Assembly: GCA_026120035.1 (NCBI GenBank)
Contig: JALRME010000029.1
Location: 434,001 to 498,000 of the forward strand
Source: Coleophoma eucalyptorum
Lineage: Eukaryota; Ascomycota; Leotiomycetes; Helotiales; Dermateaceae
DNA: 64,000 nucleotides
Direction: 5' to 3'
Shown: one piece after another, positions 44,655-56,800 of the stretch
How the letters are laid out: each line of letters opens with the position of its first letter
Numbering within the stretch: position 1 is the first letter of the stretch
The notes under the pieces: generated by a model
What the model was told of the DNA's origin: nothing
Database searches by the model: none
Seen by the model: only the letters and a program-made list of their open reading frames with translations
Program-made: the position numbers and the translations under genes

Positions 44655-46669
44655 ATGCGCTCTTTTCTGCTTCAGAGTCTCTTCTCGGCCTATGTTCTTG
44701 CAGGCCTAGCCGTGGAGCGTAGTCCTCCTTACCCTATCCAGGACCGCCAGGCAGTAGCTTCTTCGCAGCCTCTCGTCGATTTTCAGGTCTATGAGCCAGT
44801 CTTGACTCCATCGGGCTCCAGTAATGAGTATGGCTGTATCTATACCAAGACTTTGATGGAACATCAGTTTGCGTCTAGCTATGGAATACCCTTTGTTGGT
44901 ATGAACCTATGAACTGATGGCAATCAGCTGGAGGATACTGACTTTTGGCACCAGGGAATTACACCCCTCCTCCATGTAGCTTCAATCGTGTAACCATCAA
45001 TTTCACTGTCAGTTCTGTTGGTCGCCAGTATGATCGTCTTGCGATGATGTATCTGGGAGATGTTGAGGTGTTTCGCACATCTACTGCTGAGCCATCCACC
45101 AATCTTAGCATTGTGTGGACGTACACCAAGGAAATGCAGCAGTATAATGCGCTGTGGAAGACCGATCAGAAGATAATCTTTGAGCTTGACAATATCTATG
45201 ATAGCACTTACACTGGAGCTTGGAACACCACACTGACCGCGACCTTCTTTACGATCCCAGATTCGCCTGCCGTTGCCGATCAGATCCTTCCCATCTCGTC
45301 TCTTTCTTCCGACTCGGACTCAGCGAGTGCTTTCAGCATACCAGGTGCTAACGCATCTGTTTCTTATGTTCTTCCAAAAAACATCAATCGTGCCGTCGTT
45401 TCGTTAGAAGCTTGCGGGCAGTCCGCTGAGGAGTTCTGGTACACTAATGTTCCTACGTCAGCAGTTGATACCTTTGCATCAACAGCCGGTTCCTATTATG
45501 GTGGTGGTCCCTGGAGAGAGGTGCAACTTCTTATCGATGGCCAAATAGCGGGTGTATCCTGGCCGTTTCCAATCGTTTTTACAGGCGGAATTGTTCCTGG
45601 ATTTTGGAGACCTATAGTTTCCATTGACGCGTTTGATCTTCGCCAGCACGAGATCGATATCACTCCTTGGCTTGGTCAACTTCTAGATGGCCAAAGTCAT
45701 ACATTTGAAATCAGAGTCGCCAGTCTCACCGATGATGGAAATGGACATGTTACTGTAATTGACACAACAAATTCATATTGGATCGTAACGGGAACTATTT
45801 TCCTGTTCCTCGATGCGGAAGGATCGGTCACAACTGGAACCAAGCCAGTTGTCACTGCCCCAGAGCCTGTTTTTGGATTCTCCTCATCCGTTTCTGAAAT
45901 AGCTGGTGTTAATGACAGTTTAATTTACGAAGTTTCAGCATCTCGTCAAATTTCCGTTTCCGCCATTATTCACAGCGCAAACAGTTCACACAATGCTTCG
46001 TGGTCCCAGACCCTTTCCTACTATAACTATGATGCAATTACAGCTGAAGGCTTCGATCAATACACTTTACAGACCACAAACGGGAAAGACGTTTCTAGCT
46101 CTGGTTACTCTAATGTATACTCATATCCGATGAATGTGAACTCATCATACTTGGAGACTGATACTGCTCTCGGTATTAACGGATCTATTGTTCACGGCCT
46201 TGAATTCGAGGTATACGGCCCTTCAGTATTCCCATCTGGAATTCAAGTATTCAATGATACTGCACCCTCATACTTCAGCCTAGGAGGCGATCAGACACAG
46301 CAGTCAATCCAAGTCTCAAGTTCACTGCCCAAATTCTCTGGTTCAGTCCTTTCAACCACACAGACATCAGTAGCCCAGTACTATTCTTCAACCAATAACT
46401 CATACAGTTTTGGAACCAATTCACAAGACTTCACTTTCAAAGGTGTAGAGGCCGGCGAGCCTGGGACTACATACGAGCTGTACAGTAGATACGTTAAGGC
46501 TGTCAACAACACCATCGCCTACGATGACCAAACCTTGCTTGGCGAAAGTTTTGGTATTGATTCGACGGGCAATGATGCAAAGGCTAAGAATGACAACACA
46601 CATTGGAAGGCTTTCAGTGTTAAAGCTATGTTGGGTAAAGGAGACGGTTTACCAAAGATTGGTTCTTGA
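44655..46669 (+). CDS. PNGase A-like peptide N-glycanase, secreted
   Basis: Member of the acid PNGase A family, which releases N-glycans from glycopeptides by cutting at asparagine. Exons 44655-44898 and 44955-46669 (56-nt intron) join to 652 residues. A signal peptide occupies about residues 1-18. Recognisable family stretches include an N-terminal PPPCSFNRV after YGIPFVGNYT, GDVEVFRTSTAEP, WTYTKEM and EFWYTN. These are followed by GGPWREVQLLIDG, PIVFTGGIVPGFWRP and ITPWLGQLLDG. The protein is rich in N-x-S/T sequons and has no GPI tail. The upstream in-frame ATG (44439) would place the signal peptide internally, so 44655 is preferred. Confidence 0.9.
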
Positions 46670-47920
46670 ACACCGATCTTTGAGACTTTATAACTGAGTC
46701 CAGTGTATATAGAGGCATTGAAAGGATGTACTGGATAAGAATTTCATTCTGTAAATCTTAATCTAATATACATGGCAATTTGCAAATCTGTGCTTTTGAG
46801 ATGGTCAAGCTTTAATGTTGTCCTGGGTACTTTACTATATGAAGCGGTCATGTATCTATACGGCAAATCGTTGTCTGATGAGTCACGTTATGTTGGTGAT
46901 AATTGCTCTAAGATTTCAGTTTGTAATCTGGTCTTTTTGAGTACTCTTTCTCTCCCCAGGTATTTTTGCCTTGGAAGTAGTCCCAATTCCGTAGAGTGGA
47001 ACAATCAGGGTGGCGTAACTGGTAATACCACTGATTATCAATTCCATTTCCCAACTAGTTAAGAAGTGTTAACACGACGCACTTGAATAGGACACACCCA
47101 TTCCATTCTTTTCTGCCTTACGGTAGGTCCAGCATTCGGTGATACTCATGCCCTGCGATTGATCCTGCTTAATTAAATAGTCAGACACCATTCCTGCCAT
47201 TTCTGGTTGGCAGGGGGAAAGAAGGCACTAGGATTTTCTAGTACCCAGGCAGAGCATAGTAATACTGCCAACGCATCCCACAGCCAGCAAAATTCGCCTT
47301 CCAGTATGCCTGATCAAACCGCCCACAGCCTCACTAATCCTAGGAAAACCGAAAATCTCGATCCAGAATCCGAAAGGAGACTCAATCCAATGGTTAACTA
47401 TCTCATATTTAACACGCACCGTAGCAACACCTTTGCGAGGCTCTGGGTGCCATATACCAGGCTCAGGACTGGGGGATAAAAAGCCATGTCGTCCGTGGTA
47501 GCGTTTGAAGAGTTCCGAAACACCAACGGTAAAATATACGGCTTTAGTAGTAAAACAAGCACTTTGAACATGCGAAGCAAGTTTCATTAGTGAGTTTTCA
47601 TCATCCAGCCTTCAATCTCAACATCTAATATGTAACCGGGCTTCTCTACTAGACAGACTATTCTAGGGTAGCCGCCAGCCTCATCCTGTTGATATGTAAA
47701 TTGATTGGATACACGTCAAACAAACCTGCAGTAAGCTTCATGGGTTATGAGGATGTGGCATACCCCCACATTCATGCCTTGCAGCATAAACCCGCACAAC
47801 CTCAATTTTCAAAGGCTTGTCGAAGTATAAGTGATCACGGTTGATAAATCAAGTATGCCTCGGCCATAAAGTAATCGGAAGTAGCTGTGATCAATACTTT
47901 CTATCTCACCTTCTTGGCTG
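46670..47920. other. Intergenic region
   Basis: No gene supported. Short frames at 46772-47062 and 47207-47587 on both strands have no coding signature. Confidence 0.5.
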
Positions 47921-50900
47921 ATGGATCCTGCCTCCGCCACTGTTGCATTTGTAGGCTTTACTGCCAGCCTTGTGACCTTGGTTGGTTTGGCTGTCGATAG
48001 CTTAAAGACGCTCTATACGCTTCATCAGAAGATCAAAGATGCTCCAGAGGAACTTTTACGACTTCAACAAGATTTCCAGCATCTTCAGACTCTGCTTCTT
48101 GAGATTCAACGACAGCAATGTGAAAATGGACAGTCTACTATTTCACAATCCTTGTGTGAGTTATGGGGTAGTTCCAGTAGACAAATGCAACGGGATATGG
48201 AAATATTTAGGACACTTATATCGGATCTCGATGGCCGGATTAGCCAGAGATCTATCTCTTCAAAGAGGTTGCGAGGGCGGATTCGTTTATTCTTGGAGGA
48301 TGATCGAGTAGCCGAAATTCAACGAAGGTTGTCAACGCACATTCAATTCTTACATGTTGTTGAAAGCCTCATGAGCTGGTAAGTTCTTTGATCTTCCCCA
48401 GGGAACATAGCCTAATACCTGTTGATGCAGCGAAAAGCTCAATAATATTTCAGTCATAACTACAAGACTTGGAAATACCACTGAATCAAATTTTGAAAGA
48501 GTCTGTGTGAAGGTAGATCGGATTGACTTGTCCATTCAAGAGTGCCAGAATACTCAACAGAGTACACTTGGCCGCCTGGAAACATATCTACAGGACTGGC
48601 AGAGTCATGTTGGACCAAAAAAAACTCTGCTTGCCAGCAGTTCTTATCGGAATGTGTCAGCTCAGCGAAAAGGCGAGGCATCAACCGTTATTACAGATTC
48701 TTCCCTATGGGATTATAAAACCCACTTTCGCAAGCTTCCCGTAGGGCTTTTACATATTTCGATCACCAAAGAGTGTACGAAGGCTACTGCGAGAAGTTCC
48801 TCATCGAAAAGTTTCCAAAAGACTAGAATCTCCATCACATTTATCCCACCACGGTTCGTTTCAAATATTGCGCTTTATGGCAATCTCAAAATTCCTCGCG
48901 ACCTTCAGAGCTCGAACTTGAATCCACCTATTCTATCTTGCAATTTGAAGCCAGTTTCAATTAATTATAACCCCTTGCTCTTGGACGCTCTTTTTAAGCT
49001 TGATGTTGGGGAGATGCGCCATTTATTCGCTCTAGGGCAAGCCAGTCCAAACGATCATATTTTTGCTCAGGACTACTTTGGTGATGAACCACTAACCTTG
49101 ACTGAAGTAAGTCTTAAATAGATTGTCTACTAGAAGATCTAATTGAAACTTAGGCATCATTGTGCATGTTCTATGGTACTAACCCATGCTCGTGGAGGCT
49201 TTCTAGGCATAAGGAGTTTCTAGAACTTCTCCTGGGCGAGGGTGCATCAGCATCGTCAGTCAATTCAGCTCCTTTGAATAATACGTGCTGATCTTGAACA
49301 GCTTAGAGTACATTCTCGCTTTCCTTTTTCAGGATAGTTCAGGATGGGCTTATGACCGACCCAATTGGTCAAATGAGATATATTTGGACTATGTTCAACG
49401 TTTATCGACACTGGAAGAAGTCACATTGCAGAGAACCAAGGTCCCCAGCCCGATGGTCGGTTTAATTGGATATGTAGACACACAATTATCCCTTCTTTTT
49501 GCACTTGTTAAGGGAAGAATGGGCTTCGAAACTGTGGCAGACTATCTATTCTTTCGAAATAAAACATGGGATGTTGAGGATTTTGCGCCGGTTGACAGAT
49601 GGCTCGTCTCTGTCCTGGCCCATACAAATGGGAACTTCTTGAGAGCGCTCAGAAGGTACTTGGAGAGTTACAGTGATTCCGCATACTCTAGAGTTGACAG
49701 CATTATTACATCATATTTAGGAATTGACATCACCATAAAGCAGGTGAAAGATTCCGACATCCGCAACAGATTTGATTTTCTCAAGTTAGTTGTTACCAAA
49801 GGAAATCTTCAAATGCTGAAGCCTTTTCTTGATGCAGGGATTCAAATGGATAAGCCCGACGACTGGGGGTCTGACAATCTCCTCGGATGGGCTGCTGCCA
49901 AAGGGGATCTGGATATGGTTCATGCGATTCTGAATACCAGCGCTAATGGTGCATTAGCACTTCCTTACTTTCTACAAAATTGTAGGGAGCTTCCAGATAC
50001 AAAGTTCGATCACATTCTATCTCTACTCATCGAGAATACCTCGTCTGCAGACTTCACCAAGGGCTTTCGGTGTTTCCCAGATCCCCTCATCTCTTTTCTG
50101 AGGTCTGACCGTGGGTATAACGCAAACCCACTAGCAGTTAATATCCTGCTCGATAGTGGGGCAATGAACCATGGTAGCCTCCATGGAACGAAAAAAATAT
50201 TTGCCTGTAATAGCCAGGCATACACAGCAATCAAGAGTGACAGACCTATGGTGCTCGAGCTCTTCCTTGAGCGAGGCCTAGAGAGTGATAAACAAATTGG
50301 GCATGTGTTCAATTGCAACCAAGACCATTTTCAAACAACAAAGTTATGTACTTGGCTGACATTTGCAGTCGAATATGGTCGAGCTGCATGTGTAGAGGCT
50401 CTAATCAGACATGGCGCAAATTTCACAGCCCCTGATGGATCTGGGAAATGCGCCCTTGAGATAGCTCGACAGAACATAAGGAAGGAGCATCCTCGCACTC
50501 CTTGCCACGGGCAGAAATTTGAAAGTATCCGTATCTCGTTGGAACAAGACATGGATACTATTGCCATCTTGGAAAAGGCTCTTCTACTACAAAGAAGTAA
50601 CCCAGCTGCGAATTTGAGTCAGGCACCAGAAGGAAATTCATCGCATCTTTTCTCAGGTATGTCTTAAAGTTTGATGAAATTATGAAAACCTTCGCATAAA
50701 AGAAGTGCTAAGTCGCTCTAAGATATTCACAGTGGTATAGCACGCTTCATCAAATATTTACAGCGAATTCTCGGAGCTTCTGTTGAGCACCGTCGCAATA
50801 TAAGCCTAGATAACCTGCATGTATCATTGCTTAATACATTTCTAGTCTGTTTTGGCTATGTTGTTGTATACGGAATACTTATATCTTTTGAGACCGTTGC

Positions 50901-50997
50901 TACAATCTCAAGGTTGATGCAACTCCAGAGGCCACCGAAGACTTTCATTTTGGTAACTTTGTTTATTCTGATTGTTTTTGGAAAGTTTCATTCATAA
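47921..50997 (+). CDS. HeLo-like N-terminal / ankyrin protein with membrane tail
   Basis: The N-terminus (MDPASATVAFVGFTASLVTL, then amphipathic helices to about 150) is of the fungal HeLo-like/STAND N-terminal type. A variable mid-region and ankyrin repeats follow (LLGWAAAKGDLDMVHAILN; WLTFAVEYGRAACVEALIRHGA then APDGSGKCALEIA). Exons 1-4: 47921-48378, 48431-49106, 49154-49258 and 49333 onward. The third intron (74 nt, GTCAAT donor) is uncertain. A frame stop occurs at 50665-50667. However, a GTATGT donor at 50657 and an acceptor at 50740 lead to a further exon (50741-50997) that adds about 85 residues with two hydrophobic segments, giving 939 residues instead of 857. No NTPase domain is visible. 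Confidence 0.7.
50741..50997 (+). other. Probable last exon of HeLo-like/ankyrin gene: two membrane segments
   Basis: The frame reads ARFIKYLQRILGASVEHRRN, then LLNTFLVCFGYVVVYGILIS, and near the end PPKTFILVTLFILIVFGKF before TAA. Splicing 50657-50740 out (84 nt, GTATGT...TATAG) joins it in phase to exon 4. Its coding quality and hydrophobic pattern argue against chance. Confidence 0.6.
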
Positions 50998-51249
50998 TGA
51001 GAGAAGGAACAATTTCCCTGCTATTTTAATGTGCAATCTGCAATCTGCAAATGTTTCGAAAAGAATTGAAGCCAAAATTTGTACGAGAATTGAAGAGTGC
51101 GCGCCGAAGTCCGGAAAAACAATACCAAAGCTGTGGTCTCTACCACTAATCCGACCAATGCCCATATGAACTATTTCCCAAAAATAACCGTAAGGAATAT
51201 CATCCTCCCAATTCGAAACATGGGTCCTTCTACTTGTCTCTCGAGTTCT

Positions 51250-51857
51250 TTAAGATGGAACGTCCGGGCACGACAACTGACCGGCCACAGAAGCAACTTG
51301 GTCGTCTGATGTATTGTCAATACTGTTTGAACAGCACCACTTTTTGAGCTAGGGAAATCTTGACTTACTCAGATCGATACAGACACCAGATTTCTTGGCG
51401 TTGGTGCTCGTATAGCAGGTACAGCAGAGCTGTGGTAAGTCTGCGATATCACATGTACATGTGTTGACGAATGCGCCCCTAGAATATGATTAGCTTGCTG
51501 ATTTAAGATCGAAAAGACCACTTTAATGGGTCATTCTTACTCGGATTTCCACTACGATGAAGATTAGCATGTATGCCAGCAGATGCTCGTGGTACATGAG
51601 TTACTTACATTAAGGTCGGCATTGCTGTTCGCGATGCATCCGCTTAGATCGAGGGTTGAGTTTGTGTACGATCCGTCCGTTGCCTCACACTCTCCAGAGA
51701 GCCAGCCGTGCATGGTAACAGAGACGCCCAATTGGCCGGTATAGTTCTTTTGGTAGTTAAAGGTAGAGGCATCACAGGCTGTATAGAATCCACCATCAGC
51801 CTGACTTACCGCCAGGGTGCTGAGGATGGTGGCAACGGTCCAAGTGAAGGAACGCAT
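51250..51857 (-). CDS. Small secreted cyanovirin-N-like (CVNH) protein
   Basis: Four exons (51609-51857, 51541-51551, 51369-51478, 51250-51305; introns 57, 62, 63 nt) join to 141 residues. A signal peptide occupies residues 1-20. The CVNH fold signature is visible in both halves: GGFYTAC, LSGECEATDGSY, LDLSGCIAN, then W-GGAFVNTC across the splice. The second half departs from the usual CVNH pattern with a Cys-rich insert (CTCDIADLPQLCCTCYTS). CVNH proteins are carbohydrate-binding lectin-like domains, mannose-type in cyanovirin. Ligand unknown here. Exon 2 is 11 nt. The gene is tail-to-tail with the HeLo-like gene, 252 nt apart. Confidence 0.85.
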
Positions 51858-52365
51858 GGTGAGAGAAAGTAAGGTTTAGTGGGACGATGAAGCACGATTT
51901 GGAGTATAGGGGAGAAGATCAGTGTCAAGCCACGACCACGAGATCTGGGCCCGTTGTCTTTATAAGAAGTCTCCGGAATGGCGCCTCCCCAGAACCATGC
52001 ACAACGTGGTAAAAACAAAACATTTTACCGGGGGGGGGGCTATTAGGGAAAGGGCAGATGTTGAATCCCCCAATATGAAAGGGTCCCTATATTTTGCAGG
52101 ACAGCTTTAACCGCCAGACTGCCTTCATCCTAGCTGATAGTAAATGAGTCGAGCCTTTCCCCTGGAACGGCACATCGATGGACAGTATGGTTTTGCGGAG
52201 CCAACACTGATTCTGGCCAGTCCTCCTCGCCTTACGTATTCTACTTTCTAATCCTGGTTTAGTTGAAGTGATGCTCGAGACCCATTGGGAAAGGGTCGGG
52301 GGCGCAGGCAGCGAAGCAGAAGAGGAAGATAAGCTTGTGGGTATCCTTCCTCAAGAATGCTTGGG
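51858..52365. other. Upstream region of CVNH gene, with poly-G
   Basis: Promoter of the CVNH gene on the minus strand. A run of 10 G at 52030-52039. No gene. Confidence 0.55.
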
Positions 52366-53009
52366 CTAAGTCGATCTCTCGAGCCCGGGAAGTTCACTGA
52401 ACCGTGCATTGAGTTTGGCGCCGTGAAGGACTTCCGATCTGATAACCCGTTGCGGAAGCACCGAAGCGTTGACCTGAAGCGGGAATGCTTTGGTGGGGAC
52501 GTTGACCGGCCAGGGTGGGAGAATGTTTCGCCAAGCTCCGTTGTCCTCCTGCTCCGGCTCCGCTGATACGTCCGCTCGAAGGTCACTGAGCGCAGTTCCC
52601 ACGCGTCCATCCAGGGCTGTCCACTGGGCGGGCTGCTTGATTGATTGCTTCATTGACTCTCTTACGCGTCCAACTTTGCGGGGGAGACAACAATATAGAC
52701 ATTCTCCCTTCTGGTCAGTCCGAGCGAACTCTTGCGTCATAAGTAGGAAGTCAAAACCGTTGGCGAAATTGCTGTCCAAAGCTTCTACACCATTCTCCAT
52801 TCTGAACATGGCGGGAGGTTGGATCCTGGCAACCTCAGTGGCATATATCAGAGTCACCTATCGACGTTCTCCTCCACGTACCGGCGGTGCCTGAGGGTCT
52901 GGGTATCCTGACCATCGAAGAGGGAAGCCAAGACAATGAATTGTGAGACATCGGTCATTTGCAAGTCTTGGTAATCCACTGATTTTCTTACAAAGACGCT
53001 GGGCTCCAT
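52366..53009 (-). CDS. Possible gene or relic, unrecognised
   Basis: Two minus-strand frames (52858-53009 and 52366-52801) join in phase if a 56-nt GT-AG segment (52802-52857) is an intron, giving 195 residues. Parts look protein-like (MEPSVFVRKSVDYQDLQ; NGFDFLLMTQEFARTDQKGE). The C-terminal third does not. No family is recognised. Base composition is more GC-rich than in the flanking 54-58 kb DNA, and plus-strand frames overlap it. A decayed gene is as likely as a living one. Confidence 0.3.
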
Positions 53010-53553
53010 TGATCGTACCTTGCTTTTTACCACACGGTGTACCCAAGGTCGCCCGGCACAACTGGTTCTACGCCGCCAGTTGGATAAAGACGACCTAGGA
53101 TGGGGCCTGCGCCTGACAGCGCCCCCCCGGAGCATTATTCCCCTCCCGCCTATGAGGTCCTTTGGAGCAAAGCTTGATTTTGAACTGCCTGTCGCTTAAT
53201 TGGGTTCTTATGACAACCGTGCCGTGCAGTGCAGCCTGGGTCAGTTGTCACCTGCAGGAAAGTCTCGGTGCTGTTCCTCTAAGCCTACTATGATGCGAAA
53301 GAGACTCTATTGGTACTTGCTGCTACTTGGGGCTCGAGGTGGACATTATCTATCGAGGGCCCCAAGGCCAGAAGGTTCTCTATCTCGCACGCCGCGTTGC
53401 CGAGATATGATAGACCCTGACTTCCAGCTGCCGGATATCGCTTAGACGTGCTGCTAGCAGGAACTGCACTCCTGTACCAATGTTTGTACCGATAGCAAGC
53501 GTGATATAGCTGTGCAGTTATAATATAGACCAGACTCTTTTGTCAACCGGTGT
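53010..53553. other. Relic-like region
   Basis: No supported gene. A seven-C run lies near 53119. Several short overlapping frames occur on both strands. Confidence 0.4.
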
Positions 53554-53859
53554 GTGCTCGGCGCCGTTGAATTGCCCAGAGGTATCCTTGGGCTGGATCC
53601 ATCTGATCGACCAGAACACTTTGCACACCGAAAGTCTAATGCGCAAATCGCTCTCATGATCATCCGGCAAATATGTCATGAGGATGATGTCGGGCTGGAT
53701 TATACTCATAGGAGACGCGCTCGAGAGGATCCAGCCGCCTTAGTCAAAATCTGTAAGCCATTTGTCAACGGGATCAAGCTTGGTCTAGGAGATCTTTCAC
53801 TAGAAACCACGCGCTCGATTCCCGATTCCCCGATTCCTGGATTTCGCAATCCGTTATGA
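53554..53859 (+). pseudogene. Coding-like fragment, unrecognised
   Basis: A 101-codon frame of protein-like composition in its middle (HRKSNAQIALMIIRQICHED, KICKPFVNGIKLGLGDLS). It starts at a non-ATG codon with no acceptor or promoter evident. It may be a remnant exon. Confidence 0.25.
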
Positions 53860-56800
53860 AACAGGAAACGAGTGGTAGGCACGATTGGCCTCAGATGTGC
53901 TTGTGTTTGTATACGAACGAAAGCTTTCCGTCGACTGTTTTGCCTGACTACATTATGTGTGGTCACATAAATGCAGCCATCGTTTGTTTTTTTTGCAAAA
54001 TCAGCTGTTTATCGCTTGGGTGCAAACAATAGAGACAAAGAAAAGTCTCGAGGGTTTGTGGCTGAATAACGCCCGGCTAATTCCTGGCTCTGCACCATGA
54101 AAACTCAATCGATTTTGCCGATGCAGGACATCTCCATCAAAGTACATATGCGATCCTTAAATGTCTCGGCCGCTCTCCAGTCGCACGAGCTGTCCATGAC
54201 CAGGGGACGGTACAAGGTCAATACTTGTTCAAATCTGCATGATTTGTTGTGCTTTTTTTCCCTTTATTATTCATCTTTTCTTTTTGTCAGTACAAAATGC
54301 ATCTCGATGACCAATTAACGATAATTAACCGGTCGGTAAACGGTGAGGAAGTCACAAATAACCTCATTATTCAGAAGTATTTTGCTTTTGGGCGAGGGCT
54401 CTGGCGCTTAACCTCTTTATTCCCTCTAGTTGTGCCCAAAGGATGTTAGAGACTACCTAGCTGTACCATCAGAAACCCTGTGTTTGTGGGCAAAGTATGA
54501 AGTAGAGTACCATTTTGAAAAGGCCAGTGCTGCTTATCCAAAGATGCCACCAATATCAAGGGAGATAGGTTCGGTGACCACAAGCTCAAGTTGGTACGGC
54601 GCAAGTGACTTCATAGATACAATGGTACTGATGAACATAGGAGAGAGTAAGAAAAGTAGATGCCGTTGTGTGCAGGGTATTCCAAACTACAAGATCTTTC
54701 CTCAGAACAGAAAGTATCTGATATAATACGAAAGGCTGCGGTTATATCTTATATGCAGAAATTTTAATATGTAAGATATCTCAATTTTTTAAATATTACA
54801 TAGTGTAGTTTGTGAGATAGCTATCATTGCAATAAATGCAACTCTTCTTTGGATCAACAGCTGAGAGGTGGGAGTCGCCCCTAGGTGCATAGGACTAGTA
54901 AAAATGTAAATAGACGGGCTACATGCACTTATCTCCTATAACACGAGAAGAAGATAGAGTTCGAGGTGCATGCACCTGTATGTTGAAAGGCGTTTGATTG
55001 GCAGACTGAAAAAGTCTTGCCTGAGATATTTGACTGACGCCTGGAGTGTAAGCAAAGCTTATCACATGACTGTTCGAGTTCTGACATCTTTTATCCTATT
55101 GTTCTATAGTTACGCTGTCTTGTATGCTACTACTATTAGAAAGCAAAACACGGCCATTCAAGAGCGTCGGACTTGGACACATCAATGGTAGATAAGTATT
55201 AATTACACCTTTCGGTAGTATTTTAGATGCCTAACCTAATAAGACCCCAAAATCTACCAGTGTATCAGATTCCATGAAAGTAAAGCTAGCAACGATACTT
55301 GATACAGATGAGCATTTACGTTCGACTTCTTCGTATGATGTAGTCAATTTGGTCCAATTCTGCTGTACCTTGAATTGGCCCCAGAAAGACTTTTGATTAT
55401 TTATTCTGGCATCGAGTCGCCTTCCTAAGATTTCTTAACGATGATTGTGCATCTGACCAAGCTAAACATAGTGGATCATATCGTAATGAATTTTAGTGGT
55501 TATAAGTACCAGACTATGTGAATTAGGATCGCTCCATGATAGGAGTGGCCAGAATCTCAGAAATTGAAGACCGAGCAACCAGGTACCGAAGGTCTTCAGT
55601 TGCTAATAGTCATAAGTTGCCCCGAGGAATCCTTCAATCTCCAAATCTGCGAGAAAATCAAGCCGGGTTAACGTCGGATGTAGCCACTATGTTCTAATCT
55701 GAGGGGCCACCATTGATAATGCTCGGTGGCTTTTACAGGACGAGCAGCTGAATCTGTGGCTAGATGTTAGATGGCCTGGGAGTGAAATATCAAGGGGCCC
55801 AAGCTTTGTAATATGTGACTATAGATCTCTTATCTCTTCCCCAGCTTAGAGAATATATTAAACCGGCAGACTCAATGCTGGTCTGGAGCCGTGCGCTTAT
55901 CTCGTATTCATGAACTCTGCGCTTATCCCGTACTCAGTCGTCCCTGGTCCACATATCCCTAGTTACGCGATCCGTACTCGGCTAACTTAATTTCAATGGC
56001 ATTCAACTATGAATACACAAGATGGAGAGTGTTGAAGATAGACCAGGAAGCAGAATTACTAACTAGGTAATGAATCCTCAAGTAGAAACTGGGGAAATCT
56101 TGCAATCTGAGGCTCTACCTGCAATGCAGTGTACGATTTGATCTGAAACCAAATCTATGGTGAATTGTCATTGTAATAGCCTGGCTTCTGAATTGTACCA
56201 TCAAAGTATGGGGTGCGATGTTCAATGCTTCCTAGATGTAAGTGAGCCATATCAGCTATTTTATATGAAAAGGTGGACGATGAGGGTTGTAAAATCGTTG
56301 TCCACTTTGAACTTTTAGTATCGAACCTGTACCTTGTATCATGGAACCGCGAGTATGCTTGGATTAGTGGAGGCGGCATCTCAACATCAGGTGGATTCTG
56401 CTTAGCTTTACATGGCTCTGCGTGCTGCGTGCTGCTAGCTGCTAGTTATTTGCGACTGGGTCTGCAGTCTTCATGCCTGTTGTCAGATACAATTCTGCCA
56501 AATTCTAATGGTACCTAAAAGAACTTCCAATGTTGGATCCTGCACCGTTTTTGATATAAGAAACTTTGGAGATACCATACCTCATTTGTTCATCTCAAAA
56601 CTAGCATTCAAGTCAATATAATCGTACTAGTGAAACCCAAGCTTAAATTAACGCAGCAGATTTCCGAAAGCCCCCTTCTCGGGCATGGAAAGCAAATAAA
56701 TAAGGAGAAAAAACTCAAATAATTAATATTTAAACTGCTCTGAATTTTCAGGATTGACCACCTACCGTGCTGCAGGGAGAGCACAGAGTAGTAAAGTTAG

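Noticed and set aside
52490..52894. Plus-strand 134-codon frame
   Set aside because: Antisense to the better minus-strand candidate and Arg/Ser-rich, typical of a shadow.
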